From positions 310,001-374,000 of the forward strand of contig JBAYTZ010000001.1 in the NCBI GenBank assembly GCA_041675285.1: a stretch of DNA of 64,000 nucleotides. Reading direction: 5' to 3'. Below are positions 19,709 to 27,737 of this stretch, piece by piece (the stretch's first letter is position 1; each line of letters begins with the position of its first letter). The translations under genes and the position numbers were made by a program. The notes below the pieces were generated by a model, which had not been told where the DNA came from, made no database searches, and saw nothing but the letters and a program-made list of their open reading frames with translations. This DNA is from Candidatus Delongbacteria bacterium. Lineage in GTDB: Bacteria; CAIWAD01.

Positions 19709-20403
19709 CACAAGACGACGAACTGCGCCAGTGCCGCGAGTTGCTGGGCCGCCTGTCCTCGGAGCTGACCCTGGCCGAGGAGCGCCAGCGCCGCGAGCTG
19801 GCCGAGCACCTGCACGACCACGTGGGCCAGGCTCTGGCCCTGCTGCGCCGCAAGCTGCTCACCCTGCGCGACCGGGCCCTGTTCACCGGGCTGGAGAAGG
19901 ACCTGGACGAGCTGGTGGACCTGTCCGCGCGCACGGTCCACTCCATCCGCAGCCTCAGTTTCGACTTGAGCCCGCCCGTGCTCTACGAGCTGGGACTGGC
20001 GGCGGCGCTGGACTGGCTGGCCGAGCGCCACGACGGCCAGGAGGGCGTCAGGGTGAGCTTCCGCGCCGGCGCGCGTCCCGCCCCGCCGCTGGAGCCCGAC
20101 CGCCGCGTGCTGCTCTACACCTCCGTGCGCGAGCTGCTGCTCAATAGTTTGAAACACGCGGCGCCCAACCGGGTGGAGCTGGAGCTCTGGGAAGAGGCGG
20201 GCCAGGTCCACGCGAGCGTGCGCGACGACGGGCGCGGCTTCGAGCCCGCCGGGCTGGACCCGCGCCGCCGCAACGCGGGCTTCGGCCTCTTCAGCATCCG
20301 CGAACGCGTGCAGAGCCTGGGCGGCAGCCTGCGGCTGGATTCCGCGCCGGGCGCCGGCACGCGGGCCGAATTGCGCATCCCGGTCCAGGAGGCCCCGCGA
20401 TGA
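19705..20403 (+). CDS. Sensorless NarL-family histidine kinase (HisKA_3 + HATPase)
   Basis: 232 residues from GTG 19705. It starts directly with a short coiled coil and the HisKA_3 dimerisation helix RRELAEHLHDHVGQAL (phosphoacceptor His37). The HATPase_c domain follows, with N-box ELLLNSLKHA, G1 DDGRGF and the G2-like GFGLFSIRERV. No input, PAS, GAF or membrane domain exists, so the signal must come from a partner. It overlaps the selenoprotein stop by four bases and the regulator start by four bases (ATGA). The obvious candidate partner is the SelW-like protein (inference). Confidence 0.9.
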   Translation: MTQDDELRQCRELLGRLSSELTLAEERQRRELAEHLHDHVGQALALLRRKLLTLRDRALFTGLEKDLDELVDLSARTVHSIRSLSFDLSPPVLYELGLAAALDWLAERHDGQEGVRVSFRAGARPAPPLEPDRRVLLYTSVRELLLNSLKHAAPNRVELELWEEAGQVHASVRDDGRGFEPAGLDPRRRNAGFGLFSIRERVQSLGGSLRLDSAPGAGTRAELRIPVQEAPR

Positions 20404-21062
20404 AGATCCTGCTGGCCGAGGACCACAAGCTGTTGCGCGACACGCTGGCTCCGGCCCTCCAGGCACGCTTTCCCGGCTGTCACGTGCTGGAGGCCGCCGA
20501 CGGCCGCGCGGCGCTGCACCAGGTTCGCGAGCACCAGCCCGAACTGATCCTGATGGACATCTCCATGCCCGGACTCAACGGCCTGGACGCCGCCCGGCAG
20601 ATCCTGGCGGAGTTCCCCGTCAGCCGCATCGTGTTCCTCTCCATGCACAGCGACCGGCGCTACGTGCAGGCGGCCTTCGCCGCCGGGGCGCGCGGCTACT
20701 TGAGCAAGGACGCGCCGCTGGAGGAGGTGACGCGCCTGCTGGCGGAGGCCCTGGCCGGCCGGCGCGTGGTCAGCCGGGAACTGGAGGGCCTGCTGCTGGA
20801 GGACTACTCGGAGCTGGCCCGCGACCGCCACGGGGTGCCGGCAGCGGGATCCTCGCGGCTGGACCGCTTGAGCTCGCGCGAGCGCGAGGTCCTGCAGCGT
20901 CTGGCCGAGGGCGCGGGCACGCGCCAGATCGCCGAGAGCCTGCACTTAAGCCCCAAGACCGTGGAAACCCACCGCGCCCAATTGATGGAGAAGCTGGGCC
21001 TGCACAGCGTGGCTGAACTCACCAAACTGGCCATCCGGGAAGGCCTCACTCGGCTGGAGTGA
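20400..21062 (+). CDS. NarL/FixJ-family response regulator
   Basis: 220 residues. The receiver domain has acidic pocket E7-D8, phosphoacceptor Asp53 (LILMDISMPG), Ser/Thr at FLSMHS and Lys in YLSKDAP. A linker leads to a LuxR-type HTH (LSSREREVLQRLAEGAGTRQIAESLHLSPKTVETHR). It is the output partner of the overlapping kinase gene. A CACAGAG inverted-repeat element begins directly at its stop codon. Target genes are unknown; the nearest downstream unit is the ammonium transporter. Confidence 0.94.
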   Translation: MKILLAEDHKLLRDTLAPALQARFPGCHVLEAADGRAALHQVREHQPELILMDISMPGLNGLDAARQILAEFPVSRIVFLSMHSDRRYVQAAFAAGARGYLSKDAPLEEVTRLLAEALAGRRVVSRELEGLLLEDYSELARDRHGVPAAGSSRLDRLSSREREVLQRLAEGAGTRQIAESLHLSPKTVETHRAQLMEKLGLHSVAELTKLAIREGLTRLE

Positions 21063-21371
21063 ACCACCACAGAGGCACAGAGACACAGAGCGTGGTTTGG
21101 GTTTGCGATTCGCGTGTCTCCGAGTTGATCCGAGTCGACTGGCTGTCGCCAGAACTCCTTCCGGAACATCCCTCAAGTCTCTATGCCCCCTGTGTCTCTG
21201 CGTCCCTGTGGTGCTTCCCTCCGCCCGGCCTGTCAAAAAACCGACAGAATCAGGCGATGCCTGGGCTGGAATCAGGACTTCCCTGAGCCCGCGACTGCGC
21301 GCCTCACGCCATTCTCATGGCCGTGGCTCCCCCAAAAGGCGGAGCGCCTGGAATCCAGTTCGGGAGGACGC
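21063..21371. repeat. CACAGAG-type inverted-repeat element and amt upstream region
   Basis: The ends at 21065-21090 and 21186-21213 are near-perfect inverted copies (CACCACAGAGGCACAGAGAC on the left, with the same motif inverted on the right ending CCTGTGGTG), bounding ~150 bases with no gene. The remaining ~155 bases contain small hairpins (CTGTC/GACAG around 21227-21246) and lead to the amt ribosome site GGGAGGACGC. Related ends occur near 26.5, 50.3 and 57.4 kb. Confidence 0.75.
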
Positions 21372-22589
21372 ATGTTCGACACGGGCAATACTGGCTTCAT
21401 GCTGGTGGCCACCAGCCTGGTGATGTTGATGACGCCGGGCCTGGCCTTCTTCTACGGCGGTCTGGTGGGGCGCAAGAACGTGCTCGCCATCATGATCCAG
21501 AGCTTCGTCTCCATGGGCCTGACCACCGTGCTCTGGTGGGCGGCGGGCTATTCGCTTTGCTTCAGCGGCGGCGAGGGCGGGATCATCGGCAACCTGGACC
21601 ACGCCTTCCTGCGCGGCATCGACCCGATGTCGGTCTACGCCTCCTCCAACATCCCCACCTTCGTGTTCATCGCCTACCAGATGATGTTCGCCATCATCAC
21701 GCCGGCGCTGATCACCGGCGCCTTTTCCAACCGCGTGCGCTTCGGGCCCTACTTGATCTTCCTGACGGGCTGGCTCTTCTTGGTCTACTTCCCCTTCGTC
21801 CACATGATCTGGGGCGGGGGTTTCCTGCAGAAGTGGGGCGTGCTGGACTTCGCCGGCGGCATCGCCGTGCACAACATCGCCGGCATGGCGGCCCTGGCCA
21901 GCGTGCTGTTCGTGGGCAAGCGCCGCGCGCCGGACGCCGAGCCCCACAGCATTCCGCTGGTGGCGCTGGGCACGGGTCTGCTCTGGTTCGGCTGGTACGG
22001 CTTCAATGCGGGCAGCGAGCTGCAGGTGGACGCCATCACGGCCCTGGCCTTCCTGAACACGGACATCGCCGCCTCGTTTGCGGCCTTCGTTTGGCTGATG
22101 CTGGCCTGGAGCCTGGAGAAGAAGCCCAAGTTCGTCGGGCTGCTGACGGGCGCCGTGGCGGGCCTGGCAACCATCACGCCGGCCGCCGGGTTCGTCTCCC
22201 CCAGCACGGCCGCGCTCATCGGCGCCGTGGCGGGCATCGTCTGCTACTGGGCCGTGGCGCTGAAGAACAAGCTGGGCTGGGACGACGCCCTGGACGTCTG
22301 GGGCGTGCACGGCGTGGGCGGGGCCCTGGGCATCCTGCTGCTGGGCCTCTTGGGCTCCACGGCCTGGAACCCCGCCGGGCAGGACGGCCTGTTCCACGGC
22401 GGCACGGCCTTCTTCGGCAAGCAGGTGGCCGCGCTGGTGTTCTCCTCGATCTACGCCTTTACCTTCACCTACGGCATGCTCTGGCTGATCAACAAGGTCA
22501 CGCCGGTGCGGACCAGCGAAGCCGAGGAGGCGGGCGGCGTGGACGCGGCCCTGCACGGCGAGACGGCCTACGAACCCAACACCTTCTGA
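21372..22589 (+). CDS. amt: Ammonium transporter (Amt/MEP/Rh family)
   Basis: 405 residues, about eleven membrane helices, starting MFDTGNTGFMLVATSLVMLMTPGLAFFYGG. The pore twin-His motifs are visible: the first in FPFVHMIWGGGF, the second in VWGVHGVGGALG. The signature DFAGGIAVHNIAGMAALA is also present. The in-frame extension back to 21183 lacks a ribosome site and overlaps repeat DNA, so 21372 is chosen. No glnK/PII gene is adjacent; the next gene is a porin-like barrel. Confidence 0.95.
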   Translation: MFDTGNTGFMLVATSLVMLMTPGLAFFYGGLVGRKNVLAIMIQSFVSMGLTTVLWWAAGYSLCFSGGEGGIIGNLDHAFLRGIDPMSVYASSNIPTFVFIAYQMMFAIITPALITGAFSNRVRFGPYLIFLTGWLFLVYFPFVHMIWGGGFLQKWGVLDFAGGIAVHNIAGMAALASVLFVGKRRAPDAEPHSIPLVALGTGLLWFGWYGFNAGSELQVDAITALAFLNTDIAASFAAFVWLMLAWSLEKKPKFVGLLTGAVAGLATITPAAGFVSPSTAALIGAVAGIVCYWAVALKNKLGWDDALDVWGVHGVGGALGILLLGLLGSTAWNPAGQDGLFHGGTAFFGKQVAALVFSSIYAFTFTYGMLWLINKVTPVRTSEAEEAGGVDAALHGETAYEPNTF

Positions 22590-22675
22590 TGATCGCAGGG
22601 CGGGATCCGGTGGCGGCGTCCCCTGCGCCACCGGATCGCCGGCTTGCCCGGATCTATTTTAGACAAGGAGTCAGC

Positions 22676-23713
22676 ATGCGCAGATCGTGGATCAACCTGG
22701 CCCTGCCCATCGGCCTGCCCATCGGCCTGCTGGCCGGCCTGCAGACCGCCGCGGCCGGCGAGCCCTGCTGCCCGGCCCCCGAGGGGCTGCGGATCGCCGG
22801 ATTCGTGGACGCCAGTTACTTGGGCAACCTGCAGCAGCGCGGGGACAGCTTCCGCCTGGACCAGGTGGAACTGGACCTGGAACACCACGCGGCCGACGGC
22901 CTGGTGCTGCGGGCGGATCTGCAGACGGACGGCGACGGCGAACTGGCCGTGGAGCAAGGTTTCGTGAAACTGCCGCTGCCGCTGGTGCCGGCCTACGCGC
23001 TCAGCGTGGGCAAGTTCAACGCGCCCATGGGCGTGGAGCTGCTGGACGCCCCGGACATGTTCCAGTTCTCCCACTCGCTGCTCTTCGACTTCGGCCTGCC
23101 CACCAACTTGACCGGCGCCCTGCTGGAGGGCCCGCTGGCCGGTCCCGTGGACCTCAAGCTCTTCGTGGTGAACGGCTGGGACGTGAACAACGACACCAAC
23201 GCCAGCCGCAGCTTCGGCGGCCGGGTGGGCGCCGACCTGGGATTGTGGGGTGCGCTGGGCGCCAGCTTCATCAGCGGCCGCGAGGACGGCGTGAAGACCG
23301 GCGGGCCGGAGGATCTGCAAGTCTTCGACCTGGATTACCTGATCCGGCCCCGGGACAACCTCTGCCTCTTCGCCGAGCTGAACCTGGGCAGCGTCAAGCC
23401 CGTGGGCGGCAGCTCCCTGGCCTGGAGCGGCGCCCTGCTGGGCGGCCACTACGACTTCACTCCCGTCTGGGGCGCCACCCTGCGCTACGACTGGCTCACC
23501 GACGACGACGGCGTGCTCTTCGGCCCGGTGGGCACGGAGAACCAGACCCGCAGCTCGCTGACCGCGGCTCTGACGGCGGCGGCGGCCCCGGGCCGCACGG
23601 TGTTGCTGGAAGTCCGGCTGGACGGCTCCGATCAGGACGCCTTCCAGGACGCCGACGACGCGCCCGCCTCCAGCACGCTGGGCCTGGCCCTGGAGTTCAC
23701 CCAGACCTTCTGA
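22676..23713 (+). CDS. OmpL-like beta-barrel porin (BBP2 type)
   Basis: 345 residues. A signal peptide (~1-26, ending AAAG) precedes EPCCPAPEGLRIAGFVDASYLGN. Repeated amphipathic strands follow with SVGKFNAPMGVELLDAPDMFQFSHSLLFDFGLPTNLTG, characteristic of the putative beta-barrel porin-2 family. The C-terminus is Phe (LALEFTQTF), as in outer-membrane proteins. It starts after AAGGAGTCAGC, 86 bases downstream of amt, and may be co-expressed to let small nitrogenous solutes through the outer membrane (inference). Confidence 0.82.
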   Translation: MRRSWINLALPIGLPIGLLAGLQTAAAGEPCCPAPEGLRIAGFVDASYLGNLQQRGDSFRLDQVELDLEHHAADGLVLRADLQTDGDGELAVEQGFVKLPLPLVPAYALSVGKFNAPMGVELLDAPDMFQFSHSLLFDFGLPTNLTGALLEGPLAGPVDLKLFVVNGWDVNNDTNASRSFGGRVGADLGLWGALGASFISGREDGVKTGGPEDLQVFDLDYLIRPRDNLCLFAELNLGSVKPVGGSSLAWSGALLGGHYDFTPVWGATLRYDWLTDDDGVLFGPVGTENQTRSSLTAALTAAAAPGRTVLLEVRLDGSDQDAFQDADDAPASSTLGLALEFTQTF

Positions 23714-23720
23714 TCCGGCG

Positions 23721-23752
23721 CGGCGGTCCCCTTCATGCGAGGGGGACCGCCG
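23721..23752 (+). terminator. Long hairpin after the porin gene
   Basis: CGGCGGTCCCC (23721-23731) pairs perfectly with GGGGACCGCCG (23742-23752). There is no T run, so it may act as a transcript-stabilising hairpin or weak terminator. Confidence 0.5.
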
Positions 23753-24061
23753 CCGCCCCGTTCGCCTGAGGCGATTGGTTCCGTCCGGCGACCTGTCTGG
23801 TCTTTCTGCCAGTTTTCCCCGAGTTCGCAGTCCCGGCGGGGGCCTCTGACAAGAGTTCCAGACAGCAGTTGGTGCCCGCCCGGGGACCGCCCAGCCGCGT
23901 CGCCGGAGAATTCAGAGTTTCAAAGCAGGCCGATCTCGATTTTCAGACGGATTTCCGCTCTCCTGCGGCCAACTGTGTGTTAATTTTTACGAGCTGTGAG
24001 ATTTCTCTGGCACAAGCAGGGGCAAGCTTCTATGTTTTGCCTGCCAATTGAGAGGTCCAAG
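23753..24061. other. 309-base gene-free gap before a small exported protein
   Basis: Only short frames without ribosome sites are open. The second half (23930-24060) is more AT-rich than its surroundings and probably contains the promoter for the 24062/24377 gene pair. A TGGCAC at ~24009 lacks the correctly spaced TTGC of a sigma-54 promoter. Confidence 0.45.
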
Positions 24062-24358
24062 ATGAGCCGCATTCTTCTACTCAGTGCCGTGCTGGTCCTG
24101 CCTATCTTCAGCCACGCTGGCAATCTGCCGGTGGATCAACGGGATTGCGACCTGATCCCCGGGGATTTCGGCAAGCCCGTGGTCATCACCCTGATCCCAG
24201 GCGCGAAGGAAGATCCGACGCAACAGGACGATCCCGACATCATCATCGATGAGGACGGGCCGTCGGAGGACGACCAGGGCATGATCTACATCGGGTTCAG
24301 CGCTTTCCTGCAGGCGCAGCGCCTGAAGCCGGCGACCCCAGTGGGCCTCGACCACTAG
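24062..24358 (+). CDS. Small exported acidic protein, unknown
   Basis: 98 residues starting MSRILLLSAVLVLPIFSHAG, a clear signal peptide with probable cleavage after SHA. The mature part is acidic (QQDDPDIIIDEDGPSEDDQG) and short, without a known domain. GAGAGGTCC precedes the ATG. It lies 18 bases before the TPR/sigma-54 activator gene, so the two are likely co-transcribed. An envelope peptide monitored by, or controlling, the regulator is conceivable but unsupported. Confidence 0.6.
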   Translation: MSRILLLSAVLVLPIFSHAGNLPVDQRDCDLIPGDFGKPVVITLIPGAKEDPTQQDDPDIIIDEDGPSEDDQGMIYIGFSAFLQAQRLKPATPVGLDH

Positions 24359-24376
24359 CTGAAGGCACACCCCCCC

Positions 24377-26398
24377 ATGAAGTGTTTGCGTTCTTTCAGC
24401 GAGTTCTTCGAGCATTCCCCCGGGATGCGCCTGTTCGACGAACGCCAGTTCGCCAAGGCCCTCGAACATTTCGAGACCGAAGTGCAGAAGGCCTCGGAGC
24501 GGCGCGTGCGCGAGTTCGCCCGCTTCCACGCGGCCAAGTGTTGCTACGTGCTGGGGCAGTACGGGCGGGCCAAGCGCAACCTGATCCTGGCCAACAAATG
24601 GGCCGGCAAGTCGGAAGAACGTCCCCTGCGGATGGCCTGCGTGTTCACCCTCGCCACCTTGGAAGTGGCCATGGGCAACTACGACAAGGGCCTGAGCATC
24701 TTCGAGAAGTTCCGCATCCTCTATGAAAGCCGGCTGGAGCCTTACGATCGCACCATGCTCCTGCTGAACCTGGCGCTGACCCACATCCGCCTGAAGAATC
24801 TGGAAGAGGCGGATCTGCTGCTGGATCGGGCCCAGGAGTACGCGCTCAAGGCCGCCGACATCCACCTCGACACCTTCGTCCACTACTACCGCGCGCTGCT
24901 CTACCAGCGCCGCAACGAGCACGGCTCGGCCCAGGAACACCTGGAGGCGGCCCTGGAACTGGCGGACCAGAGCGGGGATCCCTACGACCAGGCCCGCTGC
25001 CAGTGGCAGATGGGCAACTTCTGGCTGCGCCGGGAGCGCTACGACAACGCGCTCAAGGCCCTCAAGAAGGCCATCCGCATCTCCAAGCGGGCGGGCTTCA
25101 AGGTGGAATCCGCCAAGTGCCTCAACGACTACGCCTGGACCTTCTTCCGCAAGGGCCGGCTGGGGGAGGCCAAGAGCTACGCCGAGGAGGCGATCCTCAC
25201 GGCGCGCGAGGCCGGGCTGGACACCTCCAACTACCTGGACACGCTGGAGCAGATCAACGCCCACATCAACGACTTCTACGAGGAAGAGAAGCTCATCGCC
25301 GAGCTGGAGCGGGAGACCGCCCGGGAGTTCGAGCTGGTGGGCTACAGCGACCCGATCATCCAGCTGACGGACGCCATCAAGACCTTCGCCCCCTGCAACG
25401 ATCCCGTGCTGATCTACGGCGAGACGGGCACGGGCAAGGAACTGGTGGCCCACGCCGTCCACATCACCTCCCCGCGCCGGGACCGGCCCTTCATCAAGCG
25501 CAACTGCGCGGCCATCCCGGAGAACCTGATCGAGTCCGAGCTGTTCGGGCACGTGAAGGGCAGCTTCACGGGCGCCACGGCGGACCGCAAGGGCATCTTC
25601 GAGGAAGCCAACGGCGGCACGCTCTTCCTAGACGAGATCGGCGAGATGCCCGCCAGCCTGCAATCCAAGCTGTTGCGCGTGCTGGAGAACGGCGAGTTCT
25701 ACCGGGTGGGCTCCTCCGACTTGATCCGCGTGGACGTGCGCGTCATCGCCGCCACCAACCGCATGCTGGTGGCCGAGATGCAGAAGGGCAACTTCCGCGA
25801 GGACCTGTTCTTCCGCCTCAACACCATCAAGCTGGACATCCCGCCGCTGCGCGAGCGCAAGGAAGACATCTCGGTCCTGGTCAATCACTTCCTCTTCGGT
25901 CTGAACGAAGAGTTCGACAAGTACTACAAGGTGCTGAGCGAGGACGCCCTGTTGTCGCTGGAAGGCTACGCCTTCCCGGGCAACGTGCGCGAACTCAAGA
26001 ACATCATCCGGGCCGCCTACCTGACTTCCAAGGGCCGGATGATCAACACCGCCGACGTGACGCGCTTCTATCAGGCCGGCATGCCCACCCAACTGCGTCA
26101 GCTGGCGCCCGCGCCCCTGCCGGAGCCGCAGGAGGACTTCGAGCCCGTGGCCGAGGCCGCGCCGCTGGAGGCCTTGGAGGAGGAGGGGCGCGTGGTGCCC
26201 TTCGCCAGCACCGAGCTGATGGAGAAGGCCAGCCTCAAGGACTACGTGCTGGCGGCGGAGAAGCGCTACCTGATCAGCGTGCTCAAGCACTGCGACAGCG
26301 TGAACAAGGCCTGCGCCGTGCTGCAGATCTCCCGCCCCACCTTCTACCAGAAGCTGAAGGTGCACGCCATCTCCCTCAGCAACAAGCGCCTGGTTTAG
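24377..26398 (+). CDS. Sigma-54-dependent activator with N-terminal TPR sensor region
   Basis: 673 residues. An N-terminal array of TPR-like helices (~15-300) replaces a receiver or GAF domain. The AAA+ domain follows: Walker A GETGTGKE at 348-355, loop L1 GSFTGA at 395-400 (usually GAFTGA), Walker B GGTLFLDEIGEMP, sensor/arginine finger region LFFRLNTIKLDIPPLRER. A Pro/Glu-rich linker and a C-terminal Fis-type HTH (CAVLQISRPTFYQKLK) complete it. It remodels sigma-54 RNA polymerase at -24/-12 promoters. rpoN lies at the right end of the window. The TPR input suggests control by protein-protein contact. Confidence 0.92.
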   Translation: MKCLRSFSEFFEHSPGMRLFDERQFAKALEHFETEVQKASERRVREFARFHAAKCCYVLGQYGRAKRNLILANKWAGKSEERPLRMACVFTLATLEVAMGNYDKGLSIFEKFRILYESRLEPYDRTMLLLNLALTHIRLKNLEEADLLLDRAQEYALKAADIHLDTFVHYYRALLYQRRNEHGSAQEHLEAALELADQSGDPYDQARCQWQMGNFWLRRERYDNALKALKKAIRISKRAGFKVESAKCLNDYAWTFFRKGRLGEAKSYAEEAILTAREAGLDTSNYLDTLEQINAHINDFYEEEKLIAELERETAREFELVGYSDPIIQLTDAIKTFAPCNDPVLIYGETGTGKELVAHAVHITSPRRDRPFIKRNCAAIPENLIESELFGHVKGSFTGATADRKGIFEEANGGTLFLDEIGEMPASLQSKLLRVLENGEFYRVGSSDLIRVDVRVIAATNRMLVAEMQKGNFREDLFFRLNTIKLDIPPLRERKEDISVLVNHFLFGLNEEFDKYYKVLSEDALLSLEGYAFPGNVRELKNIIRAAYLTSKGRMINTADVTRFYQAGMPTQLRQLAPAPLPEPQEDFEPVAEAAPLEALEEEGRVVPFASTELMEKASLKDYVLAAEKRYLISVLKHCDSVNKACAVLQISRPTFYQKLKVHAISLSNKRLV

Positions 26399-26425
26399 AA
26401 CCAGAAGCCCATCCGATTCTCGCAA

Positions 26426-26450
26426 GGGGAGCCGCGGCTCCCCTTTTCTT
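26426..26450 (+). terminator. Terminator after the sigma-54 activator gene
   Basis: GGGGAGCC (26426-26433) pairs with GGCTCCCC (26436-26443), followed by TTTTCTTT. Confidence 0.88.
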
Positions 26451-26489
26451 TGCCGGCTTGTAGTGGGGGCACGTCGGCACGGAACGACT

Positions 26490-26812
26490 CAACACAGAGG
26501 CACAGAGTCACAGAGTTTGAGTTTGGGTTGGCCTGGGTTGGGTGCAGCTCGTTCGAGTGGGTGTTTGAGCACGAAGACGGGAAGACTCAAAGACATTCGT
26601 GTCACGTGAGGTGAAGGCCGCAAGCCTGATATCGATTCTTGTGGTTTTTCAACACAGAGACTCAGAGACACAGAGATGGAATTGGGTTTGGCCTGGGTGG
26701 GTGCAGCTCGTTCGAGTGTGTGTTTGAGCACGAAGACGGGAAGACTCAAAGACAGTTGGGTCACGTGAGGTGAAGGCCTTCAGGCCTGAACCAGAACCAG
26801 GTGGTGACGCCG
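26490..26812. repeat. Tandem duplication of a ~160 bp intergenic unit beginning with CACAGAG repeats
   Basis: Unit 1 (26490-26650) and unit 2 (26651-26812) both begin AACACAGAG, followed by more CAGAG steps. They share a ~105-base core from GGCCTGGGT through GCAGCTCGTTCGAGTG and AGCACGAAGACGGGAAGACT to GTCACGTGAGGTGAAGGC, with a few substitutions. No coding gene is present. The unit 2 core runs straight into the structured repeat at 26757. Confidence 0.8.
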
Positions 26813-26950
26813 TCAGGCGGAACCAGCTACACGGAGACAGGAAGGCCAAACGGCGGCTAGCGGAAGGCCACCGCGAGGTGGCCTGACTCTAGCCGTTGAG
26901 AAAAAGCGCCTCTTTGGCTCCACCTTTCTGGCGCCAGCAGAAAGGTGGAA
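26757..26950. repeat. Structured intergenic repeat, copy 1 (second copy at 57411)
   Basis: ~190 bases nearly identical to 57411-57604. It contains a small hairpin (26774-26787), a nested hairpin (CGGCTAG/CTAGCCG around AGGCCACC-GCGA-GGTGGCCT, 26854-26895) and a perfect 11-bp hairpin (26920-26948). It lies between convergent genes. Confidence 0.85.
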
Positions 26951-27076
26951 AACAAGGGCTCCCAGCAGTTGGCCGGGACGCGGAAAACCCCCATCCCAAC
27001 CTTCCCCCTGCAGGGGGAAGGGGCCGCTGCCGGGACAATCATTGTTCCGATCTCGCATGGCCTGCGCAAGGCCTGA
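26951..27076. other. Gene-free tail of the repeat region with a 22-base palindrome
   Basis: The perfect palindrome CCTTCCCCCTG/CAGGGGGAAGG occupies 27000-27021. No gene is supported on either strand. Similar CCCCTGCAGGGG palindromes are common dispersed elements in GC-rich genomes. Confidence 0.6.
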
Positions 27077-27508
27077 TCACTTCTCGATGCTGCGCCGATC
27101 CTTCTTGGTGGGGCGGCCCTGGCCCTTGCGCGAGGCCTGGGCGGCCCGGTCCATCAGCTTCATCAGCTTGACCGTCTCGCGCTGCTCGGGCGTCAGGGAC
27201 TCCAGCCGGTCCGTCTCCTCGCGCACCGTGTAGAGTTCGCGGGCCAGTTCCGCGGCGATGGGCTTTTCCGCCAGCCCCACCACCGTCAGGAAGAGCCGGC
27301 GCGAGCCCTTGGTGACTTCCAGCACCTCGCCCTTCTTGAGCACGTGCCCGGCCTTGACCCGCGTGCCGTCCAGCTTCACGTGCCCGGCGTCGATGGCTTC
27401 GCCGGCCTGGGTCCGGGTCTTGAAGATCCGGGCCACCTGCAGCCACTTGTCCACGCGGACCTGGGGCTCCGGCCGGAGGGCGCCGCCCGGTTCCTGTCCT
27501 CGATTCAT
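27077..27508 (-). CDS. S4-domain RNA-binding protein (Hsp15-like)
   Basis: 143 residues from ATG 27508, which follows GGGAGGAGCG. The S4 domain occupies ~14-80 (RVDKWLQVARIFKTRTQAGEAIDAGHVKLDGTRV, then GEVLEVTKG). A basic C-terminal tail follows (RKGQGRPTKKDRRSIEK). Hsp15/YrfH-type proteins bind 50S subunits carrying stalled nascent chains, and this is the closest match by length and architecture. The GTG at 27520 is an alternative start with a worse ribosome site. It is transcribed alone, divergent from the nucleotidyltransferase gene. Confidence 0.85.
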   Translation of the reverse strand: MNRGQEPGGALRPEPQVRVDKWLQVARIFKTRTQAGEAIDAGHVKLDGTRVKAGHVLKKGEVLEVTKGSRRLFLTVVGLAEKPIAAELARELYTVREETDRLESLTPEQRETVKLMKLMDRAAQASRKGQGRPTKKDRRSIEK

Positions 27509-27737
27509 CGCTCCTCCCACATCCTTCGAACGGGACTCCCACCGTGGAAAAGCGCCCGGCCCGGGGCGCTTTGCTCCGGGGCGCGTTTTCTAAGCGGGCT
27601 GAAATGTCGATATTTACGCGCTCAGCGGCATGGTTGACAGCGGACTTCCGCTGCGCGCCCTGCGGTGGGGGTCGTCCGAGGGCGGGCGGAGCCACCGGCC
27701 GGGGCCGCTCTAGGTTGGAAATCTGGAAGGACGTCCG

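Noticed and set aside
24000..24030. Sigma-54 promoter (TGGCAC) upstream of the 24062/24377 genes
   Set aside because: The downstream GC is one base too far and TTGC is missing.
26489..26849. Minus-strand frames rich in LSLPVFVLKH and LCVSESLC
   Set aside because: They are translations of the CACAGAG repeat units, as also seen at 50.3 and 57.3 kb, not genes.
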